Assembly: GCA_021545595.1 (NCBI GenBank)
Contig: JAJRVG010000089.1
Location: forward strand, 1-8,156
DNA: 8,156 bases
Reading direction: 5' to 3'
Source of the DNA: Zetaproteobacteria bacterium
Lineage (GTDB): Bacteria > Pseudomonadota > Zetaproteobacteria > Mariprofundales > Mariprofundaceae
The position numbers and the translations under genes are program-made. Positions within the stretch are counted from its first letter, which is position 1; every line of letters starts with the position of its first letter. Shown here one piece after another: positions 7,212 to 8,156 of this stretch. The notes under the pieces are model-generated. The model was given only the letters and a program-made list of their open reading frames with translations. It was not told the origin of the DNA and made no database searches.

Positions 7212-8156
7212 TTACTCTGATATACGGTAACAGTTTCTGCCCTCTTTTTTGGCCTGATACATGGCAATATCGGCTCTGTTTATAATGTTTTCCATGTTAC
7301 CATTATCTGGAGATACCAGGTGGATACCGATGCTTACACCCAGGGTATATTGGGATTTCTTCAGAGGCAGAGGCTGACCGATGGTGGCAATTACTTTTTC
7401 AGCCATCTTGCAGGCAGCCTCTTCAGAGGCAACGTCAACAAGGATGATGCTGAATTCATCACCCCCAAGACGAGCCACAGTATCTGTTGCCCGGACACAT
7501 TGCAGCAGACGTCTGCCTACCTCAATAAGCGCCTGATCACCCCACTCATGCCCCAGTTGATCATTGATCGATTTGAAGTAGTCAAGATCAAGTGCCAGCA
7601 GTGCGGTCAACTTCCTGTTGCGATGAGCATGGGCCAGACCTTGCTCCAGTCGATCATAAAACAGTGCGCGGTTGGGTAACCCGGTAAGATGGTCGTGGTA
7701 GGCCATTTCCCTGATCTTCTCTTCTGCCTGCTTACGTTCGGTAATGTCGCGAACCATGGCCAGCATCAATAATTGATCTCCCAGTTGGAGTGAAGAGGCA
7801 GATATCTCAGCAGGTAACACAGCACCACTTTTAGTTTTGCAATGAAGTTCACTGGTATAACCCTTGCCCAGCTTAAAGACTTCATTGGCAAAATCAGACA
7901 GTTGATCCATCTCTTCCGGATGCACTGCGCTCATCGGCATGCCTTTTAAGCCGTCGATACTGTAGCCAAGAAGCTCGGCGGCTTTTGGATTGACATCTAC
8001 GATCTTGTCATTGGACGGGTCAACGATGAAGATCGCATCATTGGCAGCATCAAAGATACTTTTCATCTGTCTTTCGCTTTTTTTTAGCAACTCTTCGGCC
8101 TGTTTACGTTCGGTAATGTCCAATGTCGTGCCAATGGATCGCAGAGGTGTGCCGTC
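7212..8156 (-). CDS. PAS-GGDEF diguanylate cyclase, N-terminus beyond right edge
   Basis: The frame is open to the last base, so the start is outside the window; 314 residues are visible. The first residues (GTTLDITERKQAEE) are the end of an upstream PAS/PAC module. A complete PAS domain follows (about 29-141), closing with a second DITERKQAEE. Then comes a GGDEF domain (about 150-314) with HDHLTGLPNRALF, ALDLDYFKSINDQLGH and an intact GGDEF at 231-235. An RATD motif at 222-225, five residues before GGDEF, is a canonical inhibitory I-site, so product feedback is likely. No EAL domain follows: the gene ends right after the GGDEF domain. It should make cyclic-di-GMP from two GTP in response to a signal sensed by PAS. 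It converges on the HD-GYP phosphodiesterase gene. A TTG at 8123 is an apparent but false start, because homology continues past it. Confidence 0.93.
   Translation of the reverse strand, partial: DGTPLRSIGTTLDITERKQAEELLKKSERQMKSIFDAANDAIFIVDPSNDKIVDVNPKAAELLGYSIDGLKGMPMSAVHPEEMDQLSDFANEVFKLGKGYTSELHCKTKSGAVLPAEISASSLQLGDQLLMLAMVRDITERKQAEEKIREMAYHDHLTGLPNRALFYDRLEQGLAHAHRNRKLTALLALDLDYFKSINDQLGHEWGDQALIEVGRRLLQCVRATDTVARLGGDEFSIILVDVASEEAACKMAEKVIATIGQPLPLKKSQYTLGVSIGIHLVSPDNGNMENIINRADIAMYQAKKEGRNCYRISE
7726..7748. repeat. PAS-linker repeat, copy 1
   Basis: A 23-base segment, GCCTGCTTACGTTCGGTAAT plus GTC, recurs at 8098-8120 with one mismatch. Both copies encode the DITERKQAE linker after a PAS domain. 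They are 372 bases (124 codons) apart, one PAS module, which suggests recent internal duplication or recombination between PAS units. Confidence 0.8.
8098..8120. repeat. PAS-linker repeat, copy 2
   Basis: This is the second copy of the 23-base linker segment at 7726-7748, with 22 of 23 bases identical and in the same reading frame. Confidence 0.8.

Overview
The window comes from a bacterial chromosome of roughly even base composition. The proteins are proteobacterial in style: a complete set of late NiFe-hydrogenase maturation proteins, an HflD-family protein, and two-component and cyclic-di-GMP signalling enzymes. HflD is best known from Gammaproteobacteria, so a gamma- or zeta-like proteobacterium that uses, or once used, H2 is plausible. 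No feature here fixes the lineage.

Left part (1-3887, + strand): a hyp cluster for assembling the Fe(CN)2CO centre of NiFe hydrogenase. It holds the 3' end of hypD, then hypE (overlapping hypD by ATGA), then a region of about 400 bases that looks empty but contains a decayed hypX, then hypF. HypF and HypE together make the cyanide ligands from carbamoyl phosphate, and HypD carries the iron during ligand transfer. HypX makes the CO ligand in aerobic hydrogen oxidisers. Here it survives only as an N-terminal relic with an internal deletion, a frameshift and loss of most of its C-terminus. This is the main finding of the window.

Middle part (3888-5807): a convergent gap, then hflD on the minus strand. 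Divergent from it is a ferritin-like DUF455 (COG2833) gene that begins with TTG and is closed by a clear rho-independent terminator.

Right part (5808-8156): a response regulator with an HD-GYP output domain (likely cyclic-di-GMP phosphodiesterase), preceded by a possible 21-codon leader ORF. Convergent with it is a PAS-PAS-GGDEF diguanylate cyclase that runs off the right edge. These two enzymes would act in opposite directions on cyclic-di-GMP.

I see no tRNA, rRNA, CRISPR array, insertion sequence or phage gene, and no evidence of a wholly new system. The useful novelty is the decay of hypX inside an otherwise intact hyp cluster.
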